From positions 124,001 to 188,000 of the forward strand of contig NZ_WPZL01000003.1 of the NCBI RefSeq assembly GCF_013031245.1: 64,000 nt of DNA, given 5' to 3'. This document shows positions 34,930 through 43,791 of the stretch, in pieces (within the stretch, counting starts at the first letter, position 1; each line of letters starts with the position of its first letter). The notes under the pieces are model-generated. The model had not been told where the DNA came from. It was given only the letters and a program-made list of their open reading frames with translations, and did no database searches. Source of the DNA: Ruegeria lacuscaerulensis. Its GTDB lineage: Bacteria > Pseudomonadota > Alphaproteobacteria > Rhodobacterales > Rhodobacteraceae. A program made the position numbers and the translations under genes.

Positions 34930-34974
34930 GGATGACGTAACGTTACTGCAATGGGGTTGTTGAGTTGGAGGCCA

Positions 34975-35859
34975 TCACATCGGCTTCTGAAATGCCGTCA
35001 TCATCACCAATGTAGATGTTGTAAGTGTCGGAACTAGAAGGGCGCCAAATCCAAGCAGGAAAAACAGACCCACCATCGCGCGAGCAAGGAATTTCGAAAA
35101 GCTGAGCGAGTAGAATTCAACAAAGAAGACTTCTTTGGATCTTCCTTCCGCTTCTGCGTGCATTAGATGTAGAAGCGCAAAGGTTGCGGCGTTACCAGCG
35201 GTCATTATTTCCATTATGTTGTCAGTTTGTAGATAACCTGAACCAGTATAAATGGTGTAGGGTGAGCCTTCGAAAAATGTGCCGGGTGTCTCATAGGAAA
35301 GCTCTAGGTCAGGCAATTTGCTCGGCGATATATCCCTCCAAAGATTGCCAATAAGATCGTGAAGATAACCTGATGCCTCACTTGGGAATGAAAGTGATTG
35401 GCCATAAAAAAAGGGGCTTCTTGCTTCACCTTCGTTGGCATTGAGAAACCTACTAACGGTTTCAGTTAGCTTATTCGCGATCAATGTCTGCGAAGCCACT
35501 CCCTGCATTTCAGTGATGTATCCTGAAACATCCGAGTGTTTTCTAAGCGCGTCGGGCGCAAGGATGACGAAGAGCAAATTTCCGAGGCCTAAGAACAGCA
35601 AGCCAAAATACAAAAATACAAGCCTTTGGCCGTGTAGTTCTGAGAACCAGTCATACGTATTTGGTATTCCACCCGGAAGCTCCTGTTGAAAGAAGTTAAT
35701 AAACGATGGATTGAAGACTACTAGGTAACCGACAAATGGAATTAGTATCGTCAATCGACCTATATTCGACCGACCTACTGCACCAAGTTTGTCCCATCTC
35801 ACAGAATTACTAAGCTTTTCGAGAAACACCCGGGTTGCAAGGCTAATTGAAAACCGCAA
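34975..35859 (-). CDS. Unknown membrane protein in the element's cargo end
   Basis: A 294-residue protein with a TM helix near residue 38 (LTILIPFVGYLVVFNPSF), a second near 82 (LVFLYFGLLFLGLGNLLFVI) and a third near the C-terminus (AMVGLFFLLGFGALLVPTLT). A soluble region of about 150 residues lies between the second and third. No family is recognised. Base use is AT-richer than in the phage genes. With the PIN-like gene it forms the variable far end of the element, where defence or fitness genes often sit; that role is a guess. Confidence 0.7.
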   Translation of the reverse strand: MRFSISLATRVFLEKLSNSVRWDKLGAVGRSNIGRLTILIPFVGYLVVFNPSFINFFQQELPGGIPNTYDWFSELHGQRLVFLYFGLLFLGLGNLLFVILAPDALRKHSDVSGYITEMQGVASQTLIANKLTETVSRFLNANEGEARSPFFYGQSLSFPSEASGYLHDLIGNLWRDISPSKLPDLELSYETPGTFFEGSPYTIYTGSGYLQTDNIMEIMTAGNAATFALLHLMHAEAEGRSKEVFFVEFYSLSFSKFLARAMVGLFFLLGFGALLVPTLTTSTLVMMTAFQKPM

Positions 35860-35960
35860 AGAACTGTTAATCCTTCAATAATTTGTCGAAGAGTTTACCC
35901 CAAGGTAGCTAACGAAAGTCATTGCGCCGTGTCGAGTGGTGTTCGTGATTTTCTACGAAA

Positions 35961-35986
35961 AACCCGCCAGCTTGCACCGGCGGGTT
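35961..35986 (-). terminator. Stem-loop terminator (copy 2 of the repeat)
   Basis: AACCCGCC (35961-35968) pairs with GGCGGGTT (35979-35986), followed on the minus strand by UUUCG. It lies just downstream of the 113-residue gene at 36011. Confidence 0.8.
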
Positions 35987-36010
35987 CGTCGAATTCCGAA
36001 TTGTGTGTCG

Positions 36011-36352
36011 CTAGGCTGCGACGCCGCCGCGCACTTCTGCGATCAAGTCCTTGGCTGTTTCCCAAAGCGCTTCGCTAGGGCGCTTCACCTCTACCTGGAC
36101 AGCATCGGAAGAAACCAAATGCCGAGCCGTGATAGGGCCAACCAGTGTGTCATTGAAAATCTCAACCTGCGCAAACTTCGAGCGATCAAACTCGCCTTTA
36201 GGCAGGTCTTTAGAAGGCGTTTTCCAGTGGTCGTTCTTCGGGTTGCCGTGCATCTCATGCAAGAAGGCGTCGAATTCTCGCCGCCCCATGAGAAGTGTCA
36301 CAGTGTCAGTCAGAGTTGCTCCATTCGTTGAAGTCGCGTATTCTGATGCCAT
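36011..36352 (-). CDS. Unknown 113-residue protein of the element
   Basis: The start at 36352 (MASEYATSTNGATLTDTVTL) is set by AAAGGAGCC seven bases upstream; the frame extends to 36376 without reason. The protein is soluble, mixed alpha/beta by eye, with segments RREFDAFLHEMHGNPKNDHW, AQVEIFNDTLVGPITARHLV and EALWETAKDLIAEVRGGVAA. No family is recognised. It is followed by its own terminator and preceded by another small gene, so this may be an early or regulatory unit of the element. Confidence 0.65.
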   Translation of the reverse strand: MASEYATSTNGATLTDTVTLLMGRREFDAFLHEMHGNPKNDHWKTPSKDLPKGEFDRSKFAQVEIFNDTLVGPITARHLVSSDAVQVEVKRPSEALWETAKDLIAEVRGGVAA

Positions 36353-36482
36353 AAATGGCTCCTTTCTGGTGGTCATTGATATGAAAGTGGCGCGGCTCTG
36401 TTTGCCGACGGTTCCGCGTCACAACTCCCTTATAGCATAAAAATGATAGGAAGTTCGTAGGAAAATTAGGACCGTATCGGTC

Positions 36483-36689
36483 CTATGCCGCCTCCGCGAC
36501 CTGAGCATCATCCAGCACTGAAACAGGCCAGATGTTCCCGATCTCACCCAGAGCCGCGACAATTTCGGTCTCAGGGTCGGTGCCGCATTCTTCGAACGGC
36601 TCAGATACCAGCTTTTCCAGCTTGGCTTTCAGTGCGTGGTAGATGTGATCCGGCAGATAGACTTCTTGTGGATTAGTGGGGGTCTGCAC
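36483..36689 (-). CDS. Unknown 68-residue protein of the element (GTG start)
   Basis: The start is a GTG at 36687-36689 with AGAGGAA nine bases before it, giving a protein that begins VQTPTNPQEVYLPDHIYHAL. The frame is open further upstream, but that part has no ribosome site. A helix (IYHALKAKLEKLVSEPFEEC) is followed by an acidic C-terminus. A perfect palindrome lies about 100 bp upstream. No family is recognised. Confidence 0.6.
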   Translation of the reverse strand: MQTPTNPQEVYLPDHIYHALKAKLEKLVSEPFEECGTDPETEIVAALGEIGNIWPVSVLDDAQVAEAA

Positions 36690-36786
36690 GAAATTATTCC
36701 TCTTTAAGATGATTTGGTGTGTGCAGATTCGCATGAGCGGAATCTGGTGCGCAAGAGGAAAAATGGCGTAACCTATAGATTTTATT

Positions 36787-36806
36787 GTAAGTAAATTCTT
36801 ACTTAC
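36787..36806. promoter_or_regulatory. 20-bp palindrome, operator candidate
   Basis: GTAAGTAA-ATTC-TTACTTAC is a perfect inverted repeat in the 219-bp gap upstream of the 68-residue gene. Its size and symmetry fit a dimeric repressor site. No repressor gene is recognised in the element. Confidence 0.6.
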
Positions 36807-36908
36807 CGCTGAAGAAATGAACCCCGCGCCGGGTGACTTACATCGCATTGATGATCCTGCGCGGGGTTCGGAGAGGGCATAGTTGGAAGCCAGCCCCTGC
36901 ATGTGATA

Positions 36909-37079
36909 TTATAACAAAAAGTCTCCCAGATGTTCAAGAAATTTGTCCTGTTCCCGATGTTTTTCTGCGAGTGAGCGCAGCTCTGCCGGGATTGTTTTCA
37001 GGTTCATTTGTTCATCACCGCCCCGGACCTGTTTGGGCCACGAGATCGTGAGTGCCTCAAGAAGAGATCGTGCTGTCAT
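36909..37079 (-). CDS. Unknown 56-residue protein of the element
   Basis: The short frame begins MTARSLLEALTISWPKQVRG after a GGAG ribosome site about ten bases upstream. It contains a helical region (TIPAELRSLAEKHREQDKFL) and ends with HLGDFLL. A second ATG inside (MNLKTIPAEL) is possible. The C-terminal half looks like an amphipathic helix of the kind seen in small phage regulators. No family is recognised; reality is inferred from the ribosome site, spacing and neighbouring operators. Confidence 0.55.
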   Translation of the reverse strand: MTARSLLEALTISWPKQVRGGDEQMNLKTIPAELRSLAEKHREQDKFLEHLGDFLL

Positions 37080-37749
37080 TTCTACGTAACTCCTGCGCGC
37101 TCGCTAAAGCTCGCTTTCGGGCGCTTCGCGCCCACCGTTTCTGTTTTTCAGCCGGAAGAAGGACGAAAGGCACAGAAAAAATGATAATCAATAATCCCTG
37201 CAGAAATAGGACTTTCCCCCTAGGACAGCACAAACGCTAATCTGTGATGTCCTAGGGGGATGTTCTGCATATAACAGGTGGTGAAGGGCTTCTAACACTA
37301 GGTGGCTTCCATTGACCTAGCAGCGCCCCGATCCCGGTCTTTCAACCAAGCGGTTACAGCCTTTCGGCTGAGCATCACGCCCGGCTTTCCTCCAACCTGA
37401 GCGTGACCGGTTGTTGTGACCCAGAGCCGAAGCTCACCGCACATTGCAACCGTCTTTCTGTGCCATTTCGTCATATGACCGGCGGCAACCACTTGGGGCG
37501 TCCGGTGATCTCCACCGGGGAGCGATCCAAAGCGATCTTTCCTGCACCTTCCAGCTAGGCGACTCGCTGCCCGGTCATGTTCCCGGCGCTGGCGTCTTAT
37601 GTTGGGCTGGTATCTCGGCGTCGGCGAGCGTCATTGAAAGTATCGGCTCGAACCTGACTGCTTGGTGCTTTGTGCTGCCTTAAAGGCAAGAACAAGAATA
37701 CCAAAACCCAGACTCAGCTACAAGGCGATTTTCAGCAAGATTCCCAAAT
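37080..37749. other. 670-bp region after the tape measure gene, regulatory and possibly truncated
   Basis: In a complete siphophage the tail tip genes would follow the tape measure gene here, and none do. The region holds a large inverted repeat (37216-37259), GC-rich hairpins near 37105-37135 (GGGCG-CGAA-GCGCCC on the minus strand), and a possible 64-codon frame at 37298-37492 on the minus strand. That frame lacks a good ribosome site and I do not call it a gene. Confidence 0.5.
37216..37259. promoter_or_regulatory. Inverted repeat with 12-bp perfect arms, operator pair or hairpin
   Basis: CCCCCTAGGACA (37216-37227) and TGTCCTAGGGGG (37248-37259) are perfect reverse complements 20 bp apart. 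Each arm contains the self-complementary hexamer CCTAGG, and the centres of the hexamers are about 32-33 bp apart (three turns). It lies upstream of the small-gene unit. Confidence 0.6.
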
Positions 37750-40110
37750 TCAGCGCGCACCTTGCCGCCGGTTGTTCGCCATGTTCCCCGGTCTTCCTTG
37801 TCTACGCATTTCGTCTACCACAACCCCTCTCATGGACGCTTCAAGTTGCGCCGACATGCGCTCAGCCAGATCGGCGTTTTGCTGCGGAGTGCCAGCGGAC
37901 CCATTGACGGTGATCGGCGAGTTGATTGTGACGTTCGGTGCGGCAGCAGCGCCCACAGACTCAGAGCGCGCCGCTGAGACCGCCTGAACGGGTGCCCGGC
38001 CACCCACATACCCGCCAGACGCATACCCCCGCTTAGCGGAGCTGTGCAGCGCCTCTAGGTTTCTGACGCCAATGCGGTTGGTGGCCTCTTTGGACATGAC
38101 GTATTCGCCGCGGTGAACGACACCAGCCGGTTGAAGCTTGGGGCCATCTCCGGTGTAGCCACCTTCGGCGAAGCCGCCCAACAAAGTCGCGAAGCTGTTC
38201 ATCCAGCCTTGACCGCCACCTGCCAAACCACCAAGCATCTGAAGAATGAACTTCTGCGCGGCGTAGCGGGCTAGGTCTTTCATCAGGTTCGCCATAGCTT
38301 CCCTGAAAGTCATGGTGCCTCTGATGAGACCATCAAAGGCATTCGCTGCTGAATTTTCGATGTGCATTCTGGCCTCATCGATTTTCTGCAGCCCCCGTGC
38401 GGCCAATTCTGATTTTTTAGCGCTATCGGCATATGCCTGAGCAAGTTTTGAGATTTCGCTGCGAAGCTCCGGAGTAACTGTCCTGCCGGACATTTGCGCC
38501 TGATGCAGCATTTCGGCTTCACGGCGCGCCGTCGCAATTGCAGCAGTGTATTCACCCCCGGCAGCGGCACTTGCGACAAACGCAGCGGCTTCAAGTTCCA
38601 AAAGTGTGATCTCTGAGCGCAATGCAGTTGTCGCACGTGCGAAGTCGTCACCCCTGCCAGCGCCACCGCGCCCAGTGTCTACGTTCTCATGCAGCATCGG
38701 CGGAGCGACCCGGGGGCGGGGCGATGATGTCGGGGCCAGATCAGATGCAGGCTGATTGCCTTCGAACTGGCGGCGTTCAACTTCGGCCTGACCGTCACCA
38801 CGACCAGAGGATGTATAACCGCCGTTGTCCGGCAGCTGGGTTTTCAGAAGAGCGGCTTTGCCAATCGCTTTGTCCAGCGAATCGCCGATTCCACCAATGG
38901 CGGAAATCACATTTGCGAAACGGGCACCGTCGATCTCTGCCAGCTCCGTGGCTACTTCGCGTGCCTCTCCGACCAGTTCACCGATTTCCTTTTCAAATTC
39001 GCTGGCTTCGATCTGGCCGCCTTCAAGGGCATCGACCAGCCGTTTCAGGTCGCCCATGATATCAGCCAGGGCGAACCGGGCATCAGTGTTGTCGATCTCG
39101 AACACACGCACGCCGTCCGGGCCGGTCATACGGTTGATCAGGTTGAACAGCTCATCATACGTCCCGTGTAGGTCGCGCAGATCATCAGCATGGGCAGTAA
39201 GGGCTGCTTTGTTGCCTTCCAGCCCCTTAGCCAGTTCTTCGCCCAGCACAGCCTCAGCGCGTTCGATATCGCCGAAAATGCCTTCAAGGTTCTTCTTGGC
39301 GCTGAGAATGCCAGAAACACCTTCAGACATTGCTACGGCCAGCCGCTTGCCGAATGCACCCATCCGGGTTGTCATCTCGTCGAACTTGCGGGTGACTTCA
39401 TCTGCCGATGCAACAACGTCATCATCCAGCACCGCGCCCAGCTCGTGGGCTTTGGCGATTGTGTTTCTCAGCTCAGCGTCACTTTGAGCCATCAGCGCAA
39501 CAAACCGTTCGCCGCCCGTGCCGCCGAAAATCTCATCGGCGACACGAATACGACCTGCGCGATCCAGACGCCGCGACCGCTGTAGAATTTCAAGCATCAG
39601 CTCAGAAGGTTTTTCCAACCGTTTGCTGAGTTGTTCGGCACTGAAGCCAAGGCGCTCGAACATTTCGGCACCGCCACCCTTGCCGGTTTCAATGAATTCA
39701 TCAGCCCGGATGTTCAGTTCTTTGAAAGAGTCGATCATCGCATCCACTTCGATGCGGTTTTGCTGCGCGATGAAACGCCACTCCTGATGCTCTTTGAGCG
39801 ACAACCCAGCGCGTTCGGCTTCGTCGCCAAGCTCGGCAATGCCTCTGGTGGTGTCAGAGATAGCCCTGAGCGTCGAAGTGGAGGCGACACCGGCGGCCAG
39901 CGGAACGGCCATGCGCGCGAAACTGGCAGCTACGTTCCGGCCCATCTTGGCATAAGTGGCGTCGATACGTTTGGCCGATTGTTGCGCGCGACGTTCCATC
40001 TGTTGTGCGCCGCGGCGTTGTGCACGGTTTGCACGCTGCAGACCCTTTTCAAGTTTGTCGATCCGGGCTTCGATAGGGACTATTAGGCCGGGCAGTGTTG
40101 CGTCGTTCAT
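37750..40110 (-). CDS. Phage tail tape measure protein (lambda gpH type)
   Basis: A 786-residue protein that would set tail length and be ejected with DNA. The N-terminal helical region (NRAQRRGAQQMERRAQQSAK) is followed by long coiled-coil segments. The C-terminal domain has the usual glycine-rich FAEGGYTGDGPKLQPAGVVH and RGEYVMSKEATNRIGVRNLE. The segment AFDGLIRGTMTFREAMANLM-like near residue 610 is typical of lambda-family tape measures. The start overlaps the TerL stop by 4 nt. It is intact, although no tail tube or baseplate gene is visible, which is unusual. Confidence 0.9.
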   Translation of the reverse strand: MNDATLPGLIVPIEARIDKLEKGLQRANRAQRRGAQQMERRAQQSAKRIDATYAKMGRNVAASFARMAVPLAAGVASTSTLRAISDTTRGIAELGDEAERAGLSLKEHQEWRFIAQQNRIEVDAMIDSFKELNIRADEFIETGKGGGAEMFERLGFSAEQLSKRLEKPSELMLEILQRSRRLDRAGRIRVADEIFGGTGGERFVALMAQSDAELRNTIAKAHELGAVLDDDVVASADEVTRKFDEMTTRMGAFGKRLAVAMSEGVSGILSAKKNLEGIFGDIERAEAVLGEELAKGLEGNKAALTAHADDLRDLHGTYDELFNLINRMTGPDGVRVFEIDNTDARFALADIMGDLKRLVDALEGGQIEASEFEKEIGELVGEAREVATELAEIDGARFANVISAIGGIGDSLDKAIGKAALLKTQLPDNGGYTSSGRGDGQAEVERRQFEGNQPASDLAPTSSPRPRVAPPMLHENVDTGRGGAGRGDDFARATTALRSEITLLELEAAAFVASAAAGGEYTAAIATARREAEMLHQAQMSGRTVTPELRSEISKLAQAYADSAKKSELAARGLQKIDEARMHIENSAANAFDGLIRGTMTFREAMANLMKDLARYAAQKFILQMLGGLAGGGQGWMNSFATLLGGFAEGGYTGDGPKLQPAGVVHRGEYVMSKEATNRIGVRNLEALHSSAKRGYASGGYVGGRAPVQAVSAARSESVGAAAAPNVTINSPITVNGSAGTPQQNADLAERMSAQLEASMRGVVVDEMRRQGRPGNMANNRRQGAR

Positions 40111-41747
40111 GCTGCTTCCTCAAGGATATCCGCCAACGTTTTGTAGTTGGGGTCGTTGTATTTCGATTGATTGGACTCTGCGGCGACTGCCCGTGACACG
40201 GCCATAACAGCGGCAAAGGCACCGTCTATGTGGTCGTGTCTCGGATCGGCCTTGAACATTGTGATTTTGCCGGTGTCGCCTGTCACCGCAGCGACGTTGG
40301 CAAAGTGATTGCGGAGCACCGGATTGCCGTCATGGCGGATATTGCGACCGTTCACAGTGCGGACGAATTCGCCGGTGGCCGGTGCCATAGTCGCCGGGCC
40401 TTGGCGCATCTCGATCATAGGCAGGCCCTTGTCGTGCAACTCCATTGCAGCCACACGGAACTTCCACGGATCGTAAGCGACTTCTTCGACTGAATAGTCT
40501 GCGCACAGTTTCTCAATCAGGTCTTGAACATCTTTTTGCGGAATAACCGGACCGTCACTGGCGGTGATAAACCCATCGTCAATCCAGCGCTGATACGGCA
40601 AGCCTTCCAACTTTTCGCGCTCTTGAAGCCCTTCGCCAGCCACGAAAAACCACGGCTTAATAGCTATCCGCTTGTCCGGGAATCGCCACGCTGCAACCAC
40701 GGCGGCAAGGTCGCCAGACTGCGCGTAGTCAACGCCAAGGTAGCAGGGAAGTTGCAACAAATCAGTTTCATCAGTCGGGAAACAGCATTCGTCATAGGTG
40801 TCGAAGTCAAACAATGGTTCTCGGCTGTTGGCGTGCCAGACATTCAGGCGGTATTGCTGAAACTCGAAACGCTTGGATGAGTTTTCTTGCGCTTCCTGCG
40901 CATCAGACCGAACACCTTTGAGATCACAAAACCCGTCTTTCAAGCCGGGATTGAGCTTGTGCCAGACTTTCTCATCTAACCAGTCGTCACCCTCTTCAGG
41001 TTCAAAGATGATTGGCAGAAACGCAGGGTTGTCGATTTCGCCAAGCGCCACCTTGCGCGCATATTCATAGCGCTCAGCCGCAAGACCTTCGCGGCCACGG
41101 CCTGCGGTCGTGGCAACTACCGTCAACCCGCCAACGCGCTTTGTCATACCGCTCTTGAGCGCTTCCCACATTTCGCGGCCCGCCTTGTTTCGCCAAACGT
41201 GGATTTCATCAGCCAGGACAAATGTCGGCGTGGTGCCATGCACATTTTTGCCTTCGCTAGAAACAGCTCTAAGCCGGGAACTATCCGGTTTAGATTTAAT
41301 GGATTGAGGCGCGTTGCTCGGTTCGTAGATTCTGGCGGCACGGTTTAAGCTCTTTTGGTGACGCACCAGCTCAGCGGCTTCTTCAAAGCCGGTCGCGGCC
41401 TGCGTTCGATCCGCCGCAGCAAAGATGATCTGGCCGCCCGGCAGCTTCTGCGGCCCTAGCAAGTGAAGGATAGAAAGCGCCGCCGCTAGTGACGTTTTCC
41501 GGTTGCCGCGCGGGATCATCAGAAACACCTCACGCACCAGCCGTTCGCCGTCTTCGTCAACCGGGCCATAGATGCGCCGCACAATCCGTTCCTGCCATTC
41601 AGCCCATTTGATTTTCTGCTTAGGCTCAAGGCTCTTTGGGTGCCGCAGACCACGCAGAAAACGAACGGCGCGTTCCCCATGTCCAAGAGGGTCCGGGATC
41701 TCGCTGCCGTCGAACAGCCAATGCGGATATGTGCTTTTCTTTGGCAT
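40107..41747 (-). CDS. Terminase large subunit
   Basis: The DNA packaging motor and nuclease, 546 residues. Walker A-type region MIPRGNRKTSLAAALSILHL and Walker B FVLADEIHVW define the ATPase; the C-terminal nuclease domain begins LGVDYAQSGDLAAVVAAWRF with its first catalytic Asp, and a later acidic part lies in DPRHDHIDGAFAAVMA. It belongs to the HK97/lambdoid terminase group. It is coupled to TerS upstream (1-base gap) and to the tape measure gene downstream. Confidence 0.93.
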   Translation of the reverse strand: MPKKSTYPHWLFDGSEIPDPLGHGERAVRFLRGLRHPKSLEPKQKIKWAEWQERIVRRIYGPVDEDGERLVREVFLMIPRGNRKTSLAAALSILHLLGPQKLPGGQIIFAAADRTQAATGFEEAAELVRHQKSLNRAARIYEPSNAPQSIKSKPDSSRLRAVSSEGKNVHGTTPTFVLADEIHVWRNKAGREMWEALKSGMTKRVGGLTVVATTAGRGREGLAAERYEYARKVALGEIDNPAFLPIIFEPEEGDDWLDEKVWHKLNPGLKDGFCDLKGVRSDAQEAQENSSKRFEFQQYRLNVWHANSREPLFDFDTYDECCFPTDETDLLQLPCYLGVDYAQSGDLAAVVAAWRFPDKRIAIKPWFFVAGEGLQEREKLEGLPYQRWIDDGFITASDGPVIPQKDVQDLIEKLCADYSVEEVAYDPWKFRVAAMELHDKGLPMIEMRQGPATMAPATGEFVRTVNGRNIRHDGNPVLRNHFANVAAVTGDTGKITMFKADPRHDHIDGAFAAVMAVSRAVAAESNQSKYNDPNYKTLADILEEAA

Positions 41748-41748
41748 G

Positions 41749-42135
41749 TCAGATTTTGGTCAGGTCTTCGTCATCGTCATCCGACTGCACCGCCCCGATC
41801 CGGGCGCGGCTTGTCGGCGTAAGACCGTATTCGGCGGCGAATTGGCGTGCTGTCTGCATGTAGCGAATTTGCAGCCCGCCCAATTTCAGATCAGGCAAGA
41901 CGCCAGCGCTCATGGTGTCTGCGATCAATCTGGATGCACCAACAGCCACGCAATAAGCCTCAATGCCTGCCATGTCGGCTTTTGTGATGACGCGCCGGGC
42001 GATTAGCTGGGGCATAATGCGTTTCCACTCAGCTTTTGCATGGGCCGAAAGGAATTTCGGCACTGGCGGCGCTTTGGTCAAAGCTTCGGCATCGGGGGAA
42101 AGGGGCGGCTTCACGCCTCGCGAATGCACACTCAT
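41749..42135 (-). CDS. Terminase small subunit (P27 family)
   Basis: A 128-residue DNA-recognition subunit of the terminase. The segment FLSAHAKAEWKRIMPQLIAR and the helices ITKADMAGIEAYCVAVGASR are typical of P27-type TerS. The acidic C-terminus (SDDDDEDLTKI) may contact TerL. I start at 42135, where the ATG overlaps the stop of the head closure gene by 4 nt; a start at 42153 is possible. Confidence 0.88.
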   Translation of the reverse strand: MSVHSRGVKPPLSPDAEALTKAPPVPKFLSAHAKAEWKRIMPQLIARRVITKADMAGIEAYCVAVGASRLIADTMSAGVLPDLKLGGLQIRYMQTARQFAAEYGLTPTSRARIGAVQSDDDDEDLTKI

Positions 42136-42452
42136 GCGGCCACCACAGAACAACGCAGCTCAAGGCCGCGTTTCCGGCCCAGCTCTGCAATCTCGTCAAT
42201 GTCATAGGTGGTGCTGTCTAAGGTCACGCGATCAACCGTGGTGATCCCGCTCAGATACCGGGTGCGGAACACCGCGCCGCCAGCATCACCTTCGCCAAAG
42301 CTGGTCAGGTATTCCTCTGCTCTGAGCTGCACCAACTCTGCCCGAACCGTCGCCACGGGTGCCCATGTCTTTGACACGGCACCAGACGCGGCTACGGTCT
42401 CGGTTTCGCGTTCAATGGTGATCTGCTTATCCAGTTTGCCTGCCCGGATCAT
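42132..42452 (-). CDS. Phage head closure protein (SPP1 gp16/HK97 gp7-like)
   Basis: A 106-residue head-tail joining protein. The start MIRAGKLDKQITIERETETV and the motifs GAVSKTWAPVATVRAELVQL and YDIDEIAELGRKRGLELRCS are those of the family. GGAGG lies 8 bases before the ATG at 42452, which is why I prefer it to the upstream ATG at 42467. It closes the portal channel after packaging. Confidence 0.88.
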   Translation of the reverse strand: MIRAGKLDKQITIERETETVAASGAVSKTWAPVATVRAELVQLRAEEYLTSFGEGDAGGAVFRTRYLSGITTVDRVTLDSTTYDIDEIAELGRKRGLELRCSVVAA

Positions 42453-42454
42453 GG

Positions 42455-42871
42455 TCACGGCCTCCATCGGACAACACCCGAAACCGTGGCGACGCCGTGG
42501 CAGTATGCTTTGTCGGGGTCAGGGTCGCGCATGTATTTGAAGCTGGGGCGGCCATAGGCGTCGATATCGGTCTCAACCAAATTGGGCGCATCCCAGAGCG
42601 CATGAGCAACCGCAGCACCGATCTGCCGTGCCATATCTGCGCCGTCTTCAATCGCCCAAACATGCAGGTCCAGCCAAACGCGCGTCAGATGCCAATCACC
42701 AGAACGGCCAAGATTGGCGGTGTCAGGGTTCGCCAGAATGACACAAGGCAGCTTATCCGGTCGTGTCGATCCAGCCCGGATATGGTCAGCGGGAACAAGG
42801 TTGGTCACTGCAGAGCTGGCGATCAGTGCCGATCTGATTTGTGTCTGGAACTCGATATCGGGCGCGATCAT
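42455..42871 (-). CDS. DUF3168 tail completion protein
   Basis: A 138-residue protein of the DUF3168 (lambda gpU-like) family that ends the tail at the head side. Conserved parts: QTQIRSALIASSAVTNLVPA, PCVILANPDT, LDLHVWAIEDGADMARQIGA and YCHGVATVSGVVR. It overlaps the HK97-gp10 gene by 4 nt. Confidence 0.88.
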   Translation of the reverse strand: MIAPDIEFQTQIRSALIASSAVTNLVPADHIRAGSTRPDKLPCVILANPDTANLGRSGDWHLTRVWLDLHVWAIEDGADMARQIGAAVAHALWDAPNLVETDIDAYGRPSFKYMRDPDPDKAYCHGVATVSGVVRWRP

Positions 42872-43302
42872 GCTTTGCCCTCCGCTGCCTTCTTAATTGC
42901 CTGACCGATTGCACGGTTGATGCGCCGTTGTGCACGGGGCTTTGCTAGCCGGGCACCGGGCCGCATAAACGGCTGTGCTTCCTGTTTGACGGTGCCGAAT
43001 TCCTGCAAGTGGCCGTGCCGCACATCTTCGTTGCCGACAGTGACAAGTGCCTGATTGGGGCCAGCGGTGCGCCTGCCGCCACCTTCGGCGTAAGCCGGTG
43101 TGGTCTCGCCCGGTGCGGTGACGGTGATAGACTCTTTCAGGTCGCCTTCATCAACAGGCACCAGAGCGCGCATGGCGGCGGCGTATTCCTCGGCGCTTTT
43201 GATAAGTGCAGGACGCAAGGACTTTGCGATATCACCAGCCATCGACCCAAAACGGGCGCTCAGGATGTTAGATTGCTCAGTCAGGCTCTTATTCTTGGAC
43301 AT
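42868..43302 (-). CDS. HK97-gp10-like tail-component protein
   Basis: A 144-residue head-tail connector of the HK97-gp10 family. The marks are ALVPVDEGDLKESITVTAPG, ALVTVGNEDVRHGHLQEFGT and QEAQPFMRPGARLAKPRAQR. It overlaps the connector gene upstream by 14 nt and the DUF3168 gene by 4 nt. Confidence 0.9.
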   Translation of the reverse strand: MSKNKSLTEQSNILSARFGSMAGDIAKSLRPALIKSAEEYAAAMRALVPVDEGDLKESITVTAPGETTPAYAEGGGRRTAGPNQALVTVGNEDVRHGHLQEFGTVKQEAQPFMRPGARLAKPRAQRRINRAIGQAIKKAAEGKA

Positions 43303-43588
43303 AGCCAGTCACCGGATTCTTGTAAGGGGAAAGCAGTTCACGGACGCCAAAGGGCACCGGGGCCGTGGTCATACCGAATGACGCGGCCTCACGTTGCTCA
43401 TACCAATAGGCTGCAAGCTGCAAAGCGGCTTCGGTCAGGGGTGCATCACCGGCAACAAAGGGCGTCCCGGTGTAGTGGCCGATCCATGTTTCGGCGGCGT
43501 CCAGCTTATGCGCCAGCAGGGCATCATCAAGGTCATGATCAAGGTTGAGCTGCGATTTCAGCAACGCAACAGGTGTCAGTGCGGCCAT
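43289..43588 (-). CDS. Head-tail connector (gp6-like)
   Basis: A 99-residue helical adaptor that docks on the portal. It matches the phage gp6-like group (LLKSQLNLDHDLDDALLAHK, LDAAETWIGHYTGTPF, LTEAALQLAAYWYEQREAAS, GVRELLSPYK). It is the first gene after the opposite-strand insert and probably has to be transcribed through that region. Confidence 0.9.
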   Translation of the reverse strand: MAALTPVALLKSQLNLDHDLDDALLAHKLDAAETWIGHYTGTPFVAGDAPLTEAALQLAAYWYEQREAASFGMTTAPVPFGVRELLSPYKNPVTGYVQE

Positions 43589-43732
43589 CAGCTCGCCTCT
43601 CTTTCTGAAAAAGTTATTTTCGGTGTGTCTTGTGCGGAGGTCCCCACGCCGGTCCCCTCAGAGGCCCTAAAGTTCGAGACCACCCCCGTTAGGACTCTTT
43701 TGGTGTCGACCGGTCCAACGAACCTTCGTCTT

Positions 43733-43761
43733 TTGCTTGGAGGCTGATTGTGGCTTGATAA
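43733..43761 (+). promoter_or_regulatory. Sigma-70 promoter of the opposite-strand gene
   Basis: TTGCTT, a 17-bp spacer and TGATAA lie 30 bp before the gene start at 43792. This allows independent expression from within the structural gene cluster. Confidence 0.6.
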
Positions 43762-43791
43762 GTTATGGAAGAGTGTCGCTGGGAGAACTTT

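Noticed and set aside
37298-37492. 64-codon frame on the minus strand after the tape measure gene
   Set aside because: No good ribosome site, no family match and overlapping regulatory-looking DNA; the segment AVTAWLKDRDRG hints at a helix but is not enough.
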